A stretch of 64,000 nucleotides of DNA from Pestalotiopsis fici W106-1 (GCF_000516985.1 NW_006917093.1:3224001-3288000); one strand, 5' to 3'; shown: positions 46,772 through 60,439, numbered from the stretch's first letter. The notes: generated by a model from the sequence alone, not told the origin. Numbers and translations: made by a program.

Positions 46772-49700
46772 ATGTCGACTCAAGCGCGGGAGATGTTGTC
46801 GACGTTGCTGCGCTCCAGCAAGAAGCCAGCTCCAAAAGATAAGCGACGACGCGTCGACTCGTTCATGTTTCACTCCAACCCCAACACGCCTTCACCTGGC
46901 CCAGCCAGCCGACGCGAATATCTCGAGCCTCGACATGCCACGGCCGACTTTACAGAAGCTGAAGACGAGGAGGATGAAGAGTCGAACGAAGGGGACGAGA
47001 ATGTCGGCGAACTGCCTCGCTTTCAGCGCCCCAGGTATGATGGCGGTGGTATACATGACGGCGAAGCACGAAGAAACTCGACTGCCACGCTCCCCTTGTT
47101 TTCTGCAAGCTATCTAGGTAAGTTGAGACATTCAGAGAGTTTGTGTTGGGCGTGTCTGTATCTAACAATGTTGTTTGCAGATTCCTTGCCAATCTATGGC
47201 CTTGTCCATTCCATTCGAATCGTTATCCAGACACGAACAGAAACGAGCCTGTCGTGGGAACAGCTCAAGTCCCCCCAAGTTTCGCAGTTTCTGATGAAGC
47301 CAATGCAGCAACAGATCAGAAATGCCCACCTGAACCGAGCAACATTGTATGCATTAATGGCAAATTGTCTAGGCTTCAAGACAGAAAGCGAACTCTATCC
47401 CGCCAATGCAGGAACAAGCAGCACCCGAGCCAAAGTGTGCGAGCTTCTCGCATTGAAACTGTTGAAGGAGTACAACACGAGAGAGCTGATCGACGCGCTT
47501 TCCTACGACTTTTACCCACTGCAAGGTGCGCCAGAGAGCGGCGTCCGGACTTCAGCCAGACAAGTTGCTGCCAGAACATCCACTCTGGAAGTCGCAATTC
47601 GTGCTTCAGCCAAACATTTCTTGTCGCATCCCCTTGTGGTGCAGCAGCTTGAAGCTATTTGGAATGGATCAATCAGCTTTTATTCTTCGGCTGATCAGTT
47701 GCATCGAAAACCGCCAACACCAAAGACTCCGGCTGAAAATGGAGTTAGGTCGCCAGCAGGCAGACTGCCCGCCGATGCGAGAACGCCTCTCCTCCGATTC
47801 CAGGCCCCCAGTTTGAAAGAGAACGAGGATCAAGGCCGTGGAGACCGGCTGCCGTTCTTTGAGGTGCCTATAAGACGCACTGTAGCCCTCTACAACCCAC
47901 ATAACGCATCCCCAATGAAGTTGTCTCGATTAAGAGTGCCGCGTTACCGTCAATTCTTCTCGACCTGCTCACTCTTCATACTCATCTGTCTGTTTCTAGC
48001 TGTTCTTGTGGAACGCTCCAACCGGATCACCTCACTAGAGTTGGTTTTCTGGTTCTGGAGCGCTGGCTTCATGCTGGACGAGGTGGTCGGCTTCAATGAG
48101 CAGGGGTTCTCTCTCTACATCATGAGCTTTTGGAATGTCTTTGACATTGGTATTTTACTGCTCCTGGTGATCTTCTACTGTATGAGGATCTACGGCGTGT
48201 TTCTTGTGGAGGCCAAGGGCTGGAATGATATGGCGTATGATGTATTGGCTGCAAATGCAATCTTGCTCTTGCCCCGCATCTTCAGTGTCCTTGATCATTA
48301 CCAGTACTTTTCTCAGCTTTTGATTGCCTTTCGACTGATGGCTGTCGACTTGGCTGCTGTATTCATCTTGATCCTCATCAGCTGTTCTGGATTCTTTGTG
48401 TTTTTCACTTTATCGAGAAACAATAATGATGCTGGCGAGGTGGCATATAAGATTTTCCAGATTCTCATGGTAAGTTCTGCGCTCTGATAGTGTCTGTGCG
48501 GCGTAATTCAGCCTCTCGAGACAAAGTTGAAAATCATGGACATCTAGTAGTGCTAACAGAAATTTTCTCCTCAGGGATTTACGCCAGCTGCCTGGGATGT
48601 GTGAGTTCAGCCAACGCCAGATTCATAAGTATTTGACTAATGAAAATTTTTTTTAGCTGGCCAGAATACAATCCTCTCGGCAGAGTCCTTCTAGCCATAT
48701 TCCTGATCATTTGTCACTTTGTCGTTGTGTACGTATTTCATGGTGCTGGTATTGGTAACTCCACTGACAATCATAAGCACGATTTTGATCACGGTCTTGA
48801 CCAACTCTTTCACGGCAATCGCTTCCAATGCCCAGCAGGAACACCAGTTTCTATTTGCGATCAACACCATATCCATGGTCAAAAATGATGCTCTTTTCAG
48901 CTATGTCGCCCCAGGCAATATCATCGCATGGCTCTTGATGCCATTGAGATACGTCATGCCGATACGTGACTTTGTTCGAATGAACAGGACCGCGATCAAG
49001 CTGACTCACTGGCCTCTTCTGCTCGGAATCTTTTGCTACGAGAAATATTTCCTGACAGCCGATATATACGAACCAACAGACTTGGTCGAAAACCAAGGCC
49101 GTCATCGCTCCCGAATGATCTCCTTTGCCGACCCGGCTTCTAGAACAGCATTGTTCAGTCCCAATATTGGAGCCTTTGAAGGGTCCGTTGCTGGCCAGCA
49201 AAAAGATCAAGCTCTAGCTGAGGTATTCTGGCGCGTTCCGGATGCTAGCTCATTCCGACAGCAGCGGAGGCAAGAGAGGAGGAAATCACAGACTGCCATT
49301 AGGAATTGGATGGATCAGAACGATGATAATCAGGGCCCGCCTCTATCACATTGGCCGACCATGGACAGTCGACGCAGTGGTGGCAGTCGGTTTACTCGGA
49401 GATTCAGAACCGTATCTGATGTGAGATCGGCTGCAAGTGACCCTGCAGATCTCATCTCGAACAGTGGATTCCCATCGGGTGGACCGTTTGGTCGTTTTTC
49501 AGCATTCTCTCCCGGGCAACAGCCAGAAGAAGATAAGGACCAAACTGATGCGGATGGAGACGACGAGCTTGTGACAAACGATGACGATGAGGATGAGGTT
49601 GCGACGGAGGATCAGCGGGCTGTTCAGTCCCGACGAGACGAGGAAGAGGAGGATTACTTTACAACTCCAGTCGCGACTCGTTTCGGAGTCTTGGCTCCTG

Positions 49701-50599
49701 CTTCACTGACTTCAACTCGATCCTCTATCCCGGCGGCAACGGCTTCGCCTCGCACCCGTCGGCAGGGTCTGCATAGCCGCACCATGTCCACTAATACGAT
49801 TCTATATGCGCCCCAGGAAGTTAGGAAGGCTTTGGCCAATGCCGGATCGAGTTCAGAGACAGAACAGGGGCCGGCACCTCATTCCCGCCCCTTAAGCAGT
49901 CGGCAAAACACAGTGGCAGCAACTCCAGCCTCGAGCGGGCCACGTTCGCCACGGCGCGCAGTCTATATACAACCGCCTACGAGACCTCTTCCAATCCCGT
50001 CTAGGACAACCTCTGAGCGCCCACCGCTGCTGAGTGCCCCAGCGAGCCGTCGCCGCCCTGCTGTCAACGACGAGATGGAACTCAACTCAGAACTCGGTCT
50101 GGACACCAGTAATGTGGAGTTTAGCGGTATACCGGCATCTTTCCAGACTCAAATGGCCTGGGCTACGGGCCAGCTGAAGGGGATGAACCGGAAGACCCAA
50201 GATCAAGAGCATTCGGACCGCCTGACTCGCCTCATGTTGGCCAAAATGAAAGCGCTGGAAGAAAGATTCGATAATGTCGTTGAAGTCATGCGCTCTGCAG
50301 TCCCCACCGCACACAACTCGGCAGATGATAAGAGCTCAAAAGGTGGCAGCAGCGCAACAGGAACCATTGCAGTCGAAGTTGCTAGCAGAGATCGAAGACG
50401 ACCAGGCACGGCGTACAAACGGTTCAAGAGCGAGAGGCTCCTGCCCGTGAATGGAAGAGAGGAGCGACCTACTTCCAGCAGGAGAAGTACTAAACAGCGG
50501 ATTGAGAAGGGCAAGGGTAAAGCAATCATCCAACCCGATGAGAGCAGTGACGACGCACAGGAAGTGAGACGAATTCGCAGAAGAGGAAGCTCCTTTTGA
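46772..50599 (+). CDS. YVC1: Vacuolar TRP-type cation channel Yvc1
   Basis: Five exons, 46772-47117, 47181-48469, 48575-48600, 48657-48728 and 48778-50599, give 1184 residues. The N-terminal cytoplasmic domain includes the Yvc1 hallmark SLPIYGLVHSIRIVIQTR. Six membrane helices follow (about residues 375-585). The pore loop GFTPAAWD (546-553) comes from the 26-nt third exon, and the sixth helix continues into HFVVVTILITVLTNSF and the NTISMVKNDALFSYV segment found in yeast Yvc1. The roughly 600-residue tail is charged, with acidic clusters (EEDKDQTDADGDDE, then DDDEDE and EEEEDY) that could bind calcium as in yeast. Yvc1 releases vacuolar Ca2+ under osmotic and oxidative stress. It is longer than yeast Yvc1 because of the tail. 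Intron 1 is 63 nt with no stop. Confidence 0.94.
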
Positions 50600-51421
50600 T
50601 TTTGGGACGTCTAGAGGTATACTCTGGACATTTCTTCCGTCAGATTGCATATGAACGAAGGGCTACAGTAACCCCGGATGGGGAAGCCCGGGTCCCAGCG
50701 AGGCCTATGTTGTTCTCATCTCTGCATTCCCGTGCATTGCGATATACCACTGCTATTGGCACCGGCCGGCGTTATTGGATTGGGCATTTGCCGTTTTGCT
50801 TGCGCTTCGCGGAATGAAGCTACATTCACAGACGTACATGTGTATTAATAGAGGGACCGAACGACATGCAACCGTGCGTGTGATTGACAAATCCAGAGAA
50901 TTGCTTTGACAAAAGCTGTCCCACTGAACACATGCATTGGGAACGAGCGAGAGACAAAATTGCGCTTCTAACGTGACTACTGAATTGTGCAACAAGTTCG
51001 TTTATTCCGTTGACCAGAACGCCGATCTAACCACCACCATGGATGGTAGCCTCGTGACCTCCAAGATTGAGTACATGCTGTTGCCTCATCGAAGTCTTTT
51101 GACTCTGGACATGTGCCGCCCTGCCTCGACCATCTTGGTCTTCTAATCTAGTAATTGCCTGGACATGCCACCAAATCTCACTTTGTATCAATCTCTTCTC
51201 CCGTCCAACAGAGGAAACCCTCAATGACGAGGGAAAGAAAAGCTGACAGATGTCTCCTCTATTTGAGAATGGCAAAAAGGGCCCCCAAACCCAAATGAAA
51301 GCAATGCAAAGGCGATTTACCCAGCCACTATAGATTTCATATCCAACCATGGTCCGCCGAGAGAAGGCATAAAGAAAGACTGCCGGCTGGGGAAAAAAAA
51401 GGACATTTCTTGCAGAGTTGC
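50600..51421. other. Gap between convergent genes, no gene seen
   Basis: 822 bases between the YVC1 stop and the small-protein gene stop; probably 3' untranslated regions. No supported frame. Confidence 0.65.
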
Positions 51422-51955
51422 TCAGACACCACCGCCGCTCCGGTCAACACTAACATAATATCCGCCCTGCTCCCGCTTCTGTGCCAGCTCATTGCGGCGC
51501 ACTACAACATGTGTTAGCAATGAGCCTTTTCAGGTGGATAAACGAGTTTCTCAAGTAAAGCTCTTTGAAGCAATTCATCGGAGTCTGCTCTCTCTCATGG
51601 CACCAGATCGGGGGAAATGTTTGCTCGTGGAGACAAACCAAGAAAAATGAGAGATGTAGTAGAGATTTGCTTACTGGAACTATTCTTGGCGTAAAAGACC
51701 ATGCCGATGCCGCCGACGGCCGCGGTCAGGATAGCCAAGCCAGGACGACGACTTTGTTGGGGCGAATCAAGATATGTTAGCATTCTCTCTCTCTCTCTAG
51801 CTGTTTATGTAATCGCCATTCTGGCAAAGGATGAAGAGATTGTCGGCGTAGCGGAAACATTTCAAGCCCAACGGAGAGAAGAGTGAAACCTACGATGCCA
51901 CCGGACGAAGAGGTCGGCTACCGCTTCCACCAACATTAGGTCTAACGGGATCCAT
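51422..51955 (-). CDS. Small single-pass membrane protein, 72 residues
   Basis: A gene built from three small exons: 51955-51894, 51751-51675 and 51501-51422. Both introns have good signals (donors gtaggt and gtaagc; branch gctaac; acceptors aag and tag), phases agree, and a stop follows. The protein starts MDPVRPNVGGSGSRPLRPVA, continues with one hydrophobic helix (about 25-42, GLAILTAAVGGIGMVFYA) and ends in a polar tail RRNELAQKREQGGYYVSVDRSGGGV. The tail motif YYVSVDRSGGG looks like that of small conserved fungal proteins that I believe are mitochondrial, but I cannot name it. One helix after a basic N-terminus with no acidic cluster fits an inner-membrane protein. The introns (142 and 173 nt) make up most of the gene. 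Confidence 0.82.
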
Positions 51956-53574
51956 GTTTTTGGCCTTTCGTTTGTTTGTTTAAAAAAAGAAAAAAAAAGA
52001 GGTATCTAGAGTGGTGTAGAATAATCGAAGTGTCAATGGCTTCTGGTTGAATGTGCTCTATCGGACAAATGGGCGGAGAAGGCCGACTCTAAACACCGTC
52101 TGCTTTTAATCTTATCTCTGATGAGGGAACTTTTGAAGAGGAATCAAGCACCAATTCCTCGTGATTGATCGAGCTAAAGAGCGGTGAAAGAAGAAAAGGG
52201 TCCCGGTCTCGATTTATATCCTCGGCTTTCACTGTATGGGCCTCTAGACTACTTGTAGCTTGGGTCTTTTTTGGCGAGGGCACGATGGATGATGTATGGA
52301 TAAGGAGGAGAGGGAAAAGGGCTAATAAAGACAACACGCAAAGGTAAAAGTTATATATGCTAAATGTCTACGTGCTTTCCCCGCGAGATGGATGGATCAA
52401 GGTCCACCACCAAGATGTGTACCTTGCCCTGTGCCCCATGAGATCGATAGGCAATAGCTCATGCGCTTTATGTCATACAAGTGCACCATTTAGTCACTTG
52501 TTTTCAGGTCCCCATCGAGTTGTTTCTGTTGAGCTCCAACTCTGTTTTTTTGCCCCTTTGCCTGCATGGAGGTAAAATCTAATGTAATGTTTGGACTTTG
52601 CCCAACGCCCTACGCTACATGTAGCCACCCCAGTCCAGGGCCTAAGCCTGGTCGGGAAAAGCAACACGCGATCACAACGGGAAAGGCCCTGGCACTGAGC
52701 GAGCTGGGGTAAAGGAGAGTTTCACTAGCTTACAGCGGGGAAGGCAAAGAAAGCAGCAGACCCAGGGACCGAGAACAGCTGCTGAAGCACAACAGGCATT
52801 GCGAGCTCCGCTATTGGTCGACCTTGAAGGAAACCCTAAACATGGGGAAACAGCCGGGTATGGCGCGGCAGCACTGGCCGGAATATATCGGGCTGGGCCA
52901 GCTGATAGCTGCATATATCCTGTGCGTGATAGGAAAGTGTCGGCGAAGGGCGATTTGGCTTTATTCACCTCGACAACATGTTGAGCATCATTCGATATAT
53001 CGTATGTGCAATATGACACCGAGCTAAAGAGCCACGTAAACGCAGCAAGTACTCCACAACTAATAGCAGATGAATGCTTTGCCAGTGTACTTCAAATGTA
53101 TACATATCAAAATCCCCGTGAGGAAAGGCACCGCGATTCTACCGAGGCCTGCTTCTGGCCTTTGATACTCGTTCCCATTTGCAGTTCAAGTGTAAACACA
53201 ACGTGGCACGACTATCAGTGTCTGTTTGAAATGTTTGAGCTCTATTCACCTATCAGTCGGCTGCTGAAACGTCAGCCAACAATCAGTCCGGGCCTAGAGC
53301 TGCCCGAGACTCCATGATCAAAGCAAGAGGTATCATCATAAATAGCAAACCCATTTCTTCACAGCCCTGATGACAATCCTTTGCCCGTCCCTCCGTTTCT
53401 TCAAACGCCGTATCCCTGCTGTTCTCGAGAAGCAGTCGCTTCAATGTTAATAGATAAATGTGACCCGATGCAATGTGTACCGTGATCTATCGTGATACAT
53501 TCCAAGCTGATGATGTCGATAACTTTGCAGGCATCCTTGCCTCCGACTCAGGGTGGTGGGGCGTGCCGCGAGCA
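51956..53574. other. 1.6 kb gap, no gene seen
   Basis: It holds the promoter of the 72-residue gene at its left end and the SCC2 3' region at its right end. A 115-codon minus frame (52672-53019) is Cys/Pro-rich with no recognisable motif and is judged accidental. Confidence 0.6.
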
Positions 53575-56500
53575 TTAAAAGTCGTCAAAATCAGCGTCAC
53601 CTTCGGCGTCGACTTCGGCCCCCGGGAGCGGGTTCTTTCTAGGGCGACCACGACCCCTTGGCTTCGAGCTCGAACGGGGTCGCTTCTTCTTGCCTCCGGG
53701 TGTGCCACTAGCTTTTCTCTTGCGGCCTCGTGTCTCGCCGTTGAACGAGTCTCCTTCTTCATCATCATCGGGTTCTGGTGTCCGTGGATCACCATCCCCA
53801 TCCAGTTCATCGTCCTCATCTGCTACCTTGACTTCGTGGTCAACATTGAGAAGCTCCACGAAAGAACGGCATGTCTCCTTCATGCGCGCCTCAGATTCTA
53901 GGCCTGACATGATATATTCCATGTTCTCCCAGAATTTGTCACCAGTCACACCTTGCGCCTTGACAGGCGTCTTGTTGGGATCTTTTGTCCCAGCCTTGAC
54001 CTTAGTCTCACGGGCTGACTTCAAGCTGTACAGCCGACGAAGATGAGTACGCGCTTCCCAAAGTGCGAGAAGTATCATCGCGCTAGCTGTAAGCTGACGC
54101 AGGCGATCCATGTCGACCGGAGGTTCCACTGGCAGAGTTGACGCAGTTTCGCCGTCCATTGTAGGTTGCACTCCCACGATGGCATCGACGCGTACTTGGA
54201 AGATGTCCGATTCAATGGCTTGCGCGAGACCCGTACCAATGTTCGTTACCATCTTCTCCATGCTCGTCACCAAGGCTTGCAGTTCATCTGTTGCTACAAA
54301 CTCGAAGAAGGCAATGTTGTCGATGAGGAAGCGAGAGAATTCCACATGCTCTGGCATGCCCTGGCCAATTTCCATGGTTGATGGCTCAAACTCAATTTGA
54401 CTGACCAGTTTATCAAAGAATCGCTTTCGATTCTTGCCTTTGCTGATCTTGAGCACATCGAGAAGAAGATGGAGCTTCGAAGTGAAGGGATCAGTCGTCG
54501 CGCCACGAGAGTCTTTGATCACATCGCGTTGATAGTGGAAAGCAGATTGAACGGCTTTGGCATACTCTCGTTCCACAACCGTTTCGTGTTTCTCGTGCAG
54601 GGAACGGTGTTCGTGATACGCCAATTCAGAGATCTGGTGGGTAGGACATGTCTCGAGTGTGATAAAGGTAGTACCGGTCTCCTTGGGATGGACCAAGCCT
54701 TGCCGATTGATACTAGCCAGGACCTCCAATGCCAAGAAAGCGTGCTCATCTTTTGAGGCCAGTGTGATACGAGTAATATCCTTGAGAAATCGAACTGTAG
54801 TAGCACTGGCAACGTCATCGAAGCTGGTAGATCCCATGACCTTCAAGTCCTTCTTCGAAGCCTCCTTGCCTTCCTTAGCAGCAGCAGAGGCCTGCTCGGA
54901 ACGTCGTTCTTCGGTGAACAAGAACTCTTTGATGGAGCGGAGTATCATCGTCTCCAAAATTGCATCTTGCTCATCAAAGGCTTGCTGGAATACGGTGTAG
55001 ACGTTGACAGCAACAAAATTCCGCGGGTTGGATTGACAAACTAGACCCATCGCATCAAGGGCTGACTTACGAACTTCTGCCGGCTGTGAGGGGCTGGCCA
55101 AGGGCGATAGAGTATCGACCATGAGTTTGGAGACCGGCCCACCAGACCACTTCTGGAATTGTGACTTGAATATCTGCTCGTGGCCATCGAGATTACAATG
55201 CTTTCCTACCATGCCGACGATGAGAGAGTATCGATCAAATTGTCGAATCTTTTGCTCATCTAGAGATCCCTTGATCGATATCATTCGGATTTTCTGGATT
55301 CCCACCAAGCTGGAACAAGCAAGACGGGCCAAATGTTCAGAAGTTCCCAAAAGACCACTGATGATCCACAAACAAGCAATGACATCATCCAGTAGGGCTC
55401 TTCTGACTTTGGAGACGACTGGCATCAAGTCCTTCCGAATGTCCGCAAGAAACTGCGAGTGAACTGTGGTGACCTGAGGCAAAACACGGCGGTAGATGAC
55501 CACCACAGCTCTCGAACTGGCCAGATCATCACTTGTCCCGACATTCGAGATGCGAGGTTGCAACATTCGAATTTGTTCGAATGTGAACAGTTTCGGATCT
55601 GCTTTGGCAAAAATCATCAAGACCTGTAAAGCATCTTTACCGGAAGGTGTTGATGGATCATCCGAGTCCGGGTTGTGGATCAAGTCGAACAGATTTGCTA
55701 CAAGCCTGACGCATACCTTATTGTTCGCGTCTGCAAGTCTGTATTGTGGTGACAGAATGGTCTCAAAGACCTTTTCAAGGGTTGTGGCCGAATTGTTCTG
55801 GGCAACCGTCTGAACGATCAGGGCAATGTGGTCCGTCAGAGCTTGCTTGTAGGCCGTTGAGTCGTCGGCCTTGTAGAATGGAGAAATCCAAATTTCTTCC
55901 ACCATCTGTCGCGCGAGCTCACGAACGCCTTCATCTGGATCTTGACAACGAACTAGGAGACCATTCGAGATATCGCTTCGAACTTGTTTGCTCTGATTAC
56001 CGAGATAAATATCTCTGGCGAGCTTCATGGCCCTCTTTCGGACACCAACGCCGGAATCCATGAATCGTTCAATGACTGTTGGGGTCATTCTCTCTTCAAG
56101 AGAAGGCCGCATGCTGATGCATTTTCCAACAAGACTGAGAGCAGAGTCACGCACTTGTGGTGAAGGATCATGTGAGCATTGCAGGATCATATCGATGACG
56201 GTGCTATCACCATCGAGAATTGAAGGATCAGTCTCTAGCACAGAATTGATACTTTTCAAGCTTCTGCTTCGCACCGTTGCGGCATCCGTGGTCATTGAAT
56301 GCAGAAGAATATTTAGGATTCCCTTGAAGGAGTCGCAAAATGGCGAGCGCAGTAGAATGAGTGAGTGAGAGAGTCTGGCATGGTTGCTAACGACCGATCT
56401 GAAGCTGTACTCGTTAGATAGCCACATACGGTCGTTGACCATGTTGCGTAGTCGATATGCTGATCGGCCATACTCAGCGTCCCGATCATCGGGGTATTCA

Positions 56501-59500
56501 TGCTGCTCCTCGTTGTAAGCATTGGACAGACCTACGGCCCAATCTGTTACTAGGTAAGAAATGGCACTTCTTAGATGTGGGTCCTCCTTGACGCGGTCCT
56601 CGAGGTATTCTAGGACAACTCGGTAAGGACCGAGCCAACTGGTCAACTTTTCAGGATAGAACTTGCGATCCAATACCATTGAAGCTAGGTCAGCAAGCCA
56701 ACGGCCAAGCTCATCGGCATCACTGCCCTCAAAGGCACTGGCGACCTTCCGCACATGCGACCGTAATTTGGAAATGGCTGCAGCCATATTTCCAAGCAGC
56801 TCTAGGGCCATGTTCTTCGCCGGGGCCGACGTCTTTTCGCCCTTCATGAGCTCGAGCATCATGGACATTGAGGTACGAAGAAGCAGCTCGGCAGCAGGCC
56901 AGTCAGGCGAGTCGAGGCAGAGGTTGAAATCTTCAATGAAGTTGTCCAGTAGATTTCGGTATGGTGTATCACCAGTCTTGGTGGACTTCTCTGCACGTTT
57001 GACGAGAAAGTTGATCACAAAAGAACTGTTGAACCGAGCTGTGTCGAAGAGCGGATTCACGAGGCCACCGAGTTCCTGTACTGCTTCAGAATGTTGAATG
57101 GCAGCATGATCCTCGGTTTTAATAGTGTATGAAGGCCCAGGCTTTCCTCGACCATCTGGTAGATGCTTCTCTTCACCAGTTTGATCTTCCAAAGATTGAA
57201 TGATTTGACCACTGGCCGATCCACGAACCTCGACCTTGCCGGCACTAGCCTGCACCAAACGCATGATCAATGCAGAGACCGGCTGGATGCTGCCGCCGTC
57301 GGCGAGCTTGAACTGTCGGGAGCTTTGCTTTGCCTTTGGAAGCTTTTCTAGAGAGGTCAAGATATCTGTCAAAATGCCTCGTCGTTGTGACGGGTTGACC
57401 AGGAAGATTTGAGATAGCATATCCATGGCGACCAGACGAAGCCCATCGAACTTCTGGACACCAACAACGGAGTCTCGCTCCGAGAGCGCATTGTCAACAA
57501 ATATGATTTGGGAAGATGCGACCTCTAAGCCATTGACAACGTCCTCGGACAGGTCGATGCTGGAGATTAGATTGGTCATCAAAGCAAAGAGCTTTTGGCA
57601 AGCCATGAAAACGACGTTGATGGCTTTTCTCTGCGCAGACAGAAGTTTGAACAAGCCGTCCTGGCCCGAGCTGCGCATTTCTGCAATGGGTACAATGATA
57701 CCTTCCAAGACCGATCTAAAGAGACTAAGCCCTCGCTTTATCAGGCCTTCAGAGTACAGCTGTTTTTCGGATCTCCCTCCAGTCATGATCGTAAGGGCCA
57801 GGCGTGCTGCTTTCAGGCCTGCCTCAATGTCGGGCAGCAATTGCAGCCACATATTCACATCCACTTCTGCCCATGACTGATCGACCTTGACCTCTAGGAC
57901 CTCGGCACGCTTCAACGAGGGAGTACAAAGATTTTGAATGTTATGCAAATCTTCGAATGGGACCATGTTGAAGCATTGCAACTCAAGAGTTCTTGAAATC
58001 AATTTCATGACCTTGTTGTACGCTGAAACGGTCATGGTAGCGTCTTCGTCCGAAGTCAGCGTGATCCAGGTGTTGGATGTCCTTGAGTTGACAGCCACAT
58101 TCTCAGCATGACGAATCTCTTGGAGACTTCTCTCCAGCTCCCGTAGATGAGTGTTTGCGCGCTCCCGGTTATTGAGACCGCCATCAATGAGATAATCAGC
58201 GTTGTCCAGCTCAGTGCGTTTGCGTTTCTTGGAGAGATCTGCAGGCGCAGCAGGCGAGTCATCCACAACCATGTAGTCGGCCTTGTTGAAACCTGCAGCT
58301 GGCAGTTCGATGGTGATGCCGCTAATATTTTGAGCCTGACTGCTGGGCGACTCTAATGCTTCAATTGCGGGCTTCTTTTCTGTTGGAATCTGAGGTACAG
58401 CTTCGGATGGACTTCTAGAAGCCGGTGGAAGAGATTTTTTATCAAGAGTGTCGAGGTCGGGCTTGATATCTTTCTGCTCTGTCTCGGCTGGTCTGACTGA
58501 TACTGGTGCAGTCGGTGGAGCCAGCACAAGATCTGCTGGAGATATGGTTTGTGAGACTCTAGGAGTAGGTGCTAGAGCGATTTGATCACGGGGTTCTGGT
58601 TTGGGTGAGCTGTACATGGAGGCTGCAGCTTCATGGTCTCGGCGCGATGGAAGGTGGATCTCAATAGAGGCCCTATTCTTGGTCACGCTCTGGGCATTAA
58701 ATGATGACGGGTTGTGCTTGACCACCTTGTGTGGCTCCGGCTTGCGAGCCTTAGGCGACTTCTTTACCGGCTTTGGCGACATGCTGGTGCCGTTTGCGCT
58801 GGGCATCTGTGACTTGATCGTATCAGTTGAAGGGTCTTTAAACCCGATGTTGGTGGTTTCGTAGATCATGCGAGCGAGGGGAGACAGGCCACGAGCAAGA
58901 CTCGATTTCGATGTGTTGTTTGAAGAGTTTGAGACGGGCGCTGTTTTGAATTGACTGCGATCGAATAATTGTCAATAAATGATGCTAGAACAATCCCAAC
59001 AGACATTATTGCAATGTGATTGTCTACCGAGCGCAGCACAAGTGCCAAACGGGGAACAATCGCAGAAAGGCAAAACTTACAACAATGTGATCTTCTCGGG
59101 CTTCAATAAATTTTGCACAAATTCTAAGCTTCCCTCGAGCCGTTTCGAGCTGCTAGAATTCTCTGCCTCCTTGTTCAGGGCATCGTAATCCTCGTGTTCG
59201 ACAAGACCAAGGATAGAGGGCGCGATCTGACCTGACCCAATGGTGGGATTGTTGATGATATCTGTGGAATTGCAAAAGAAAGTGGTCAGAAATAAATTGG
59301 ACGTAGAGAGGGAGAGAAATTCCATTATCGAGAAAGAGAACCCAATGGCAAGAGGCTAAAAAGATACATGAGGGCAAAAAGGGAAAATCTCTCTGGGTTG
59401 CGAGTTCTGGAGGGAAGGTGCGCGATAGGCAGTCGCACTTACCAGTTTCGAAGGGAAACACCGTGGTAAAGGGTGTGAATGGGAGCGCTTCGTCCAAAGT

Positions 59501-59656
59501 ATACGGCCTCGGTATACTTTGTGCCTGTCCTCGGCCATGGCTTTCGACCTGTTGCGATTGTTGCAACGCACTTGGGTCGATGAACTGTTGCTGCTGCTGC
59601 TGCTGCTCATACTGCGGCGCGAAGCCATTTTGGACGAGAGTCCTTGGGTCTGCCAT
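53575..59656 (-). CDS. MIS4: Cohesin loader Scc2/Mis4 (NIPBL)
   Basis: Three exons, 59656-59443, 59261-59081 and 58954-53575, give 1924 residues, normal for fungal Scc2. The N-terminus (MADPRTLVQNGFAPQYEQ, then a poly-Gln run) and residues to about 380 are Pro/Ser-rich and likely bind Mau2/Scc4. From about 390 the protein is a long chain of HEAT repeats, including the conserved VRDSALSLVGKCISMRPSL and VRKRAMKLARDIYL blocks near 1090-1140. The C-terminus is acidic, then basic with RGRGRPRKNP AT-hook-like residues. Scc2 loads cohesin on DNA and stimulates its ATPase, acting in chromatid cohesion, gene control and repair. A short first intron join gives FETDIINNPTIGSG. Divergent from RPA12. Confidence 0.95.
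59495..59521. other. 10-bp inverted repeat inside SCC2 exon 1
   Basis: CAAAGTATAC and GTATACTTTG flank a 7-base loop within coding sequence (around PRPYTLDE). It could form a strong hairpin in the transcript. Confidence 0.6.
59590..59612. repeat. CAG/CTG repeat encoding poly-Gln in SCC2
   Basis: About six consecutive CTG (plus strand) units read as Gln codons on the minus strand, near residues 18-25 of Scc2. Such repeats vary in length between strains. Confidence 0.8.
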
Positions 59657-60439
59657 GCTTGCGCGTTGTGTGTGCCTATCCTCCTCACATACCCTCCTGC
59701 TATTCCATACGTTTATCCCACTGCAATCATCAATCGCATCGCCGTAGGCAGGATCCTTCTTCTCCCCCTGCTAATACCACGATGCTGTAAGGTTGTTTGC
59801 CATGCGCGTCGACCGGATATCGGGTTCGCAGAGGGCGCGTCTAGGAAGTTGGGAGTATCGCTGAGCACAGTAGACGGAGCTGCATAGTCTGGACTGAAAT
59901 CACGGAGGAAATGGAAGAATCTCTTGATTCGTTGTCGCCAAAAATTGATGTCGCGGACTACGCGATTCACAAGATTCACACTGACGAGGTAACAGTAAGG
60001 CACAGTAGCCTTACGCTAACAGATGACATTAGACGGGTAACGGAGCTCAGATTGGCATCGCAATTCAACTCCCCCGGAAGTGACCCCCTGGCAGGCCTGA
60101 GACTGCCCCCGATCAGACCGCGAGGGATAAGGACTGATTAAGCTATGGTCAGTGCACCTTGGTCGCTGCCTTGGCTGTTTGTAATGTACAGAGTACGTAC
60201 TGACTGCTGATAACGATAAGACATCCGTGGCTTCGGTACAAACTAACGCGGGTGGGTTCAAGCTCGAAATTTTGGAGTCGCAATTACTGGTCCAAAACTT
60301 TTTGGATCTTCTGCCATTTTGCTAAATACTTGACTTGGACGAAGGACAAGCTGCCAAAATAACTTTCCTACCGGTAACATCGCTTCTGCCGACTCTCTCC
60401 AATCCCGTTCAGCAGACTTTGCTATTCCAACATACCAAA
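59657..60439. promoter_or_regulatory. Shared upstream region of SCC2 and RPA12
   Basis: 783 bases between divergent start codons, containing both promoters. An A/T-rich element (CGAAATTTTGG, near 60265) on the RPA12 side weakly resembles the RRPE motif of yeast ribosome-biogenesis genes; this is a guess. Confidence 0.5.

Noticed and set aside
52672..53019. 115-codon minus frame between the small-protein gene and SCC2
   Set aside because: Cys/Pro/Ser-rich with no motif and no splice or homology support.
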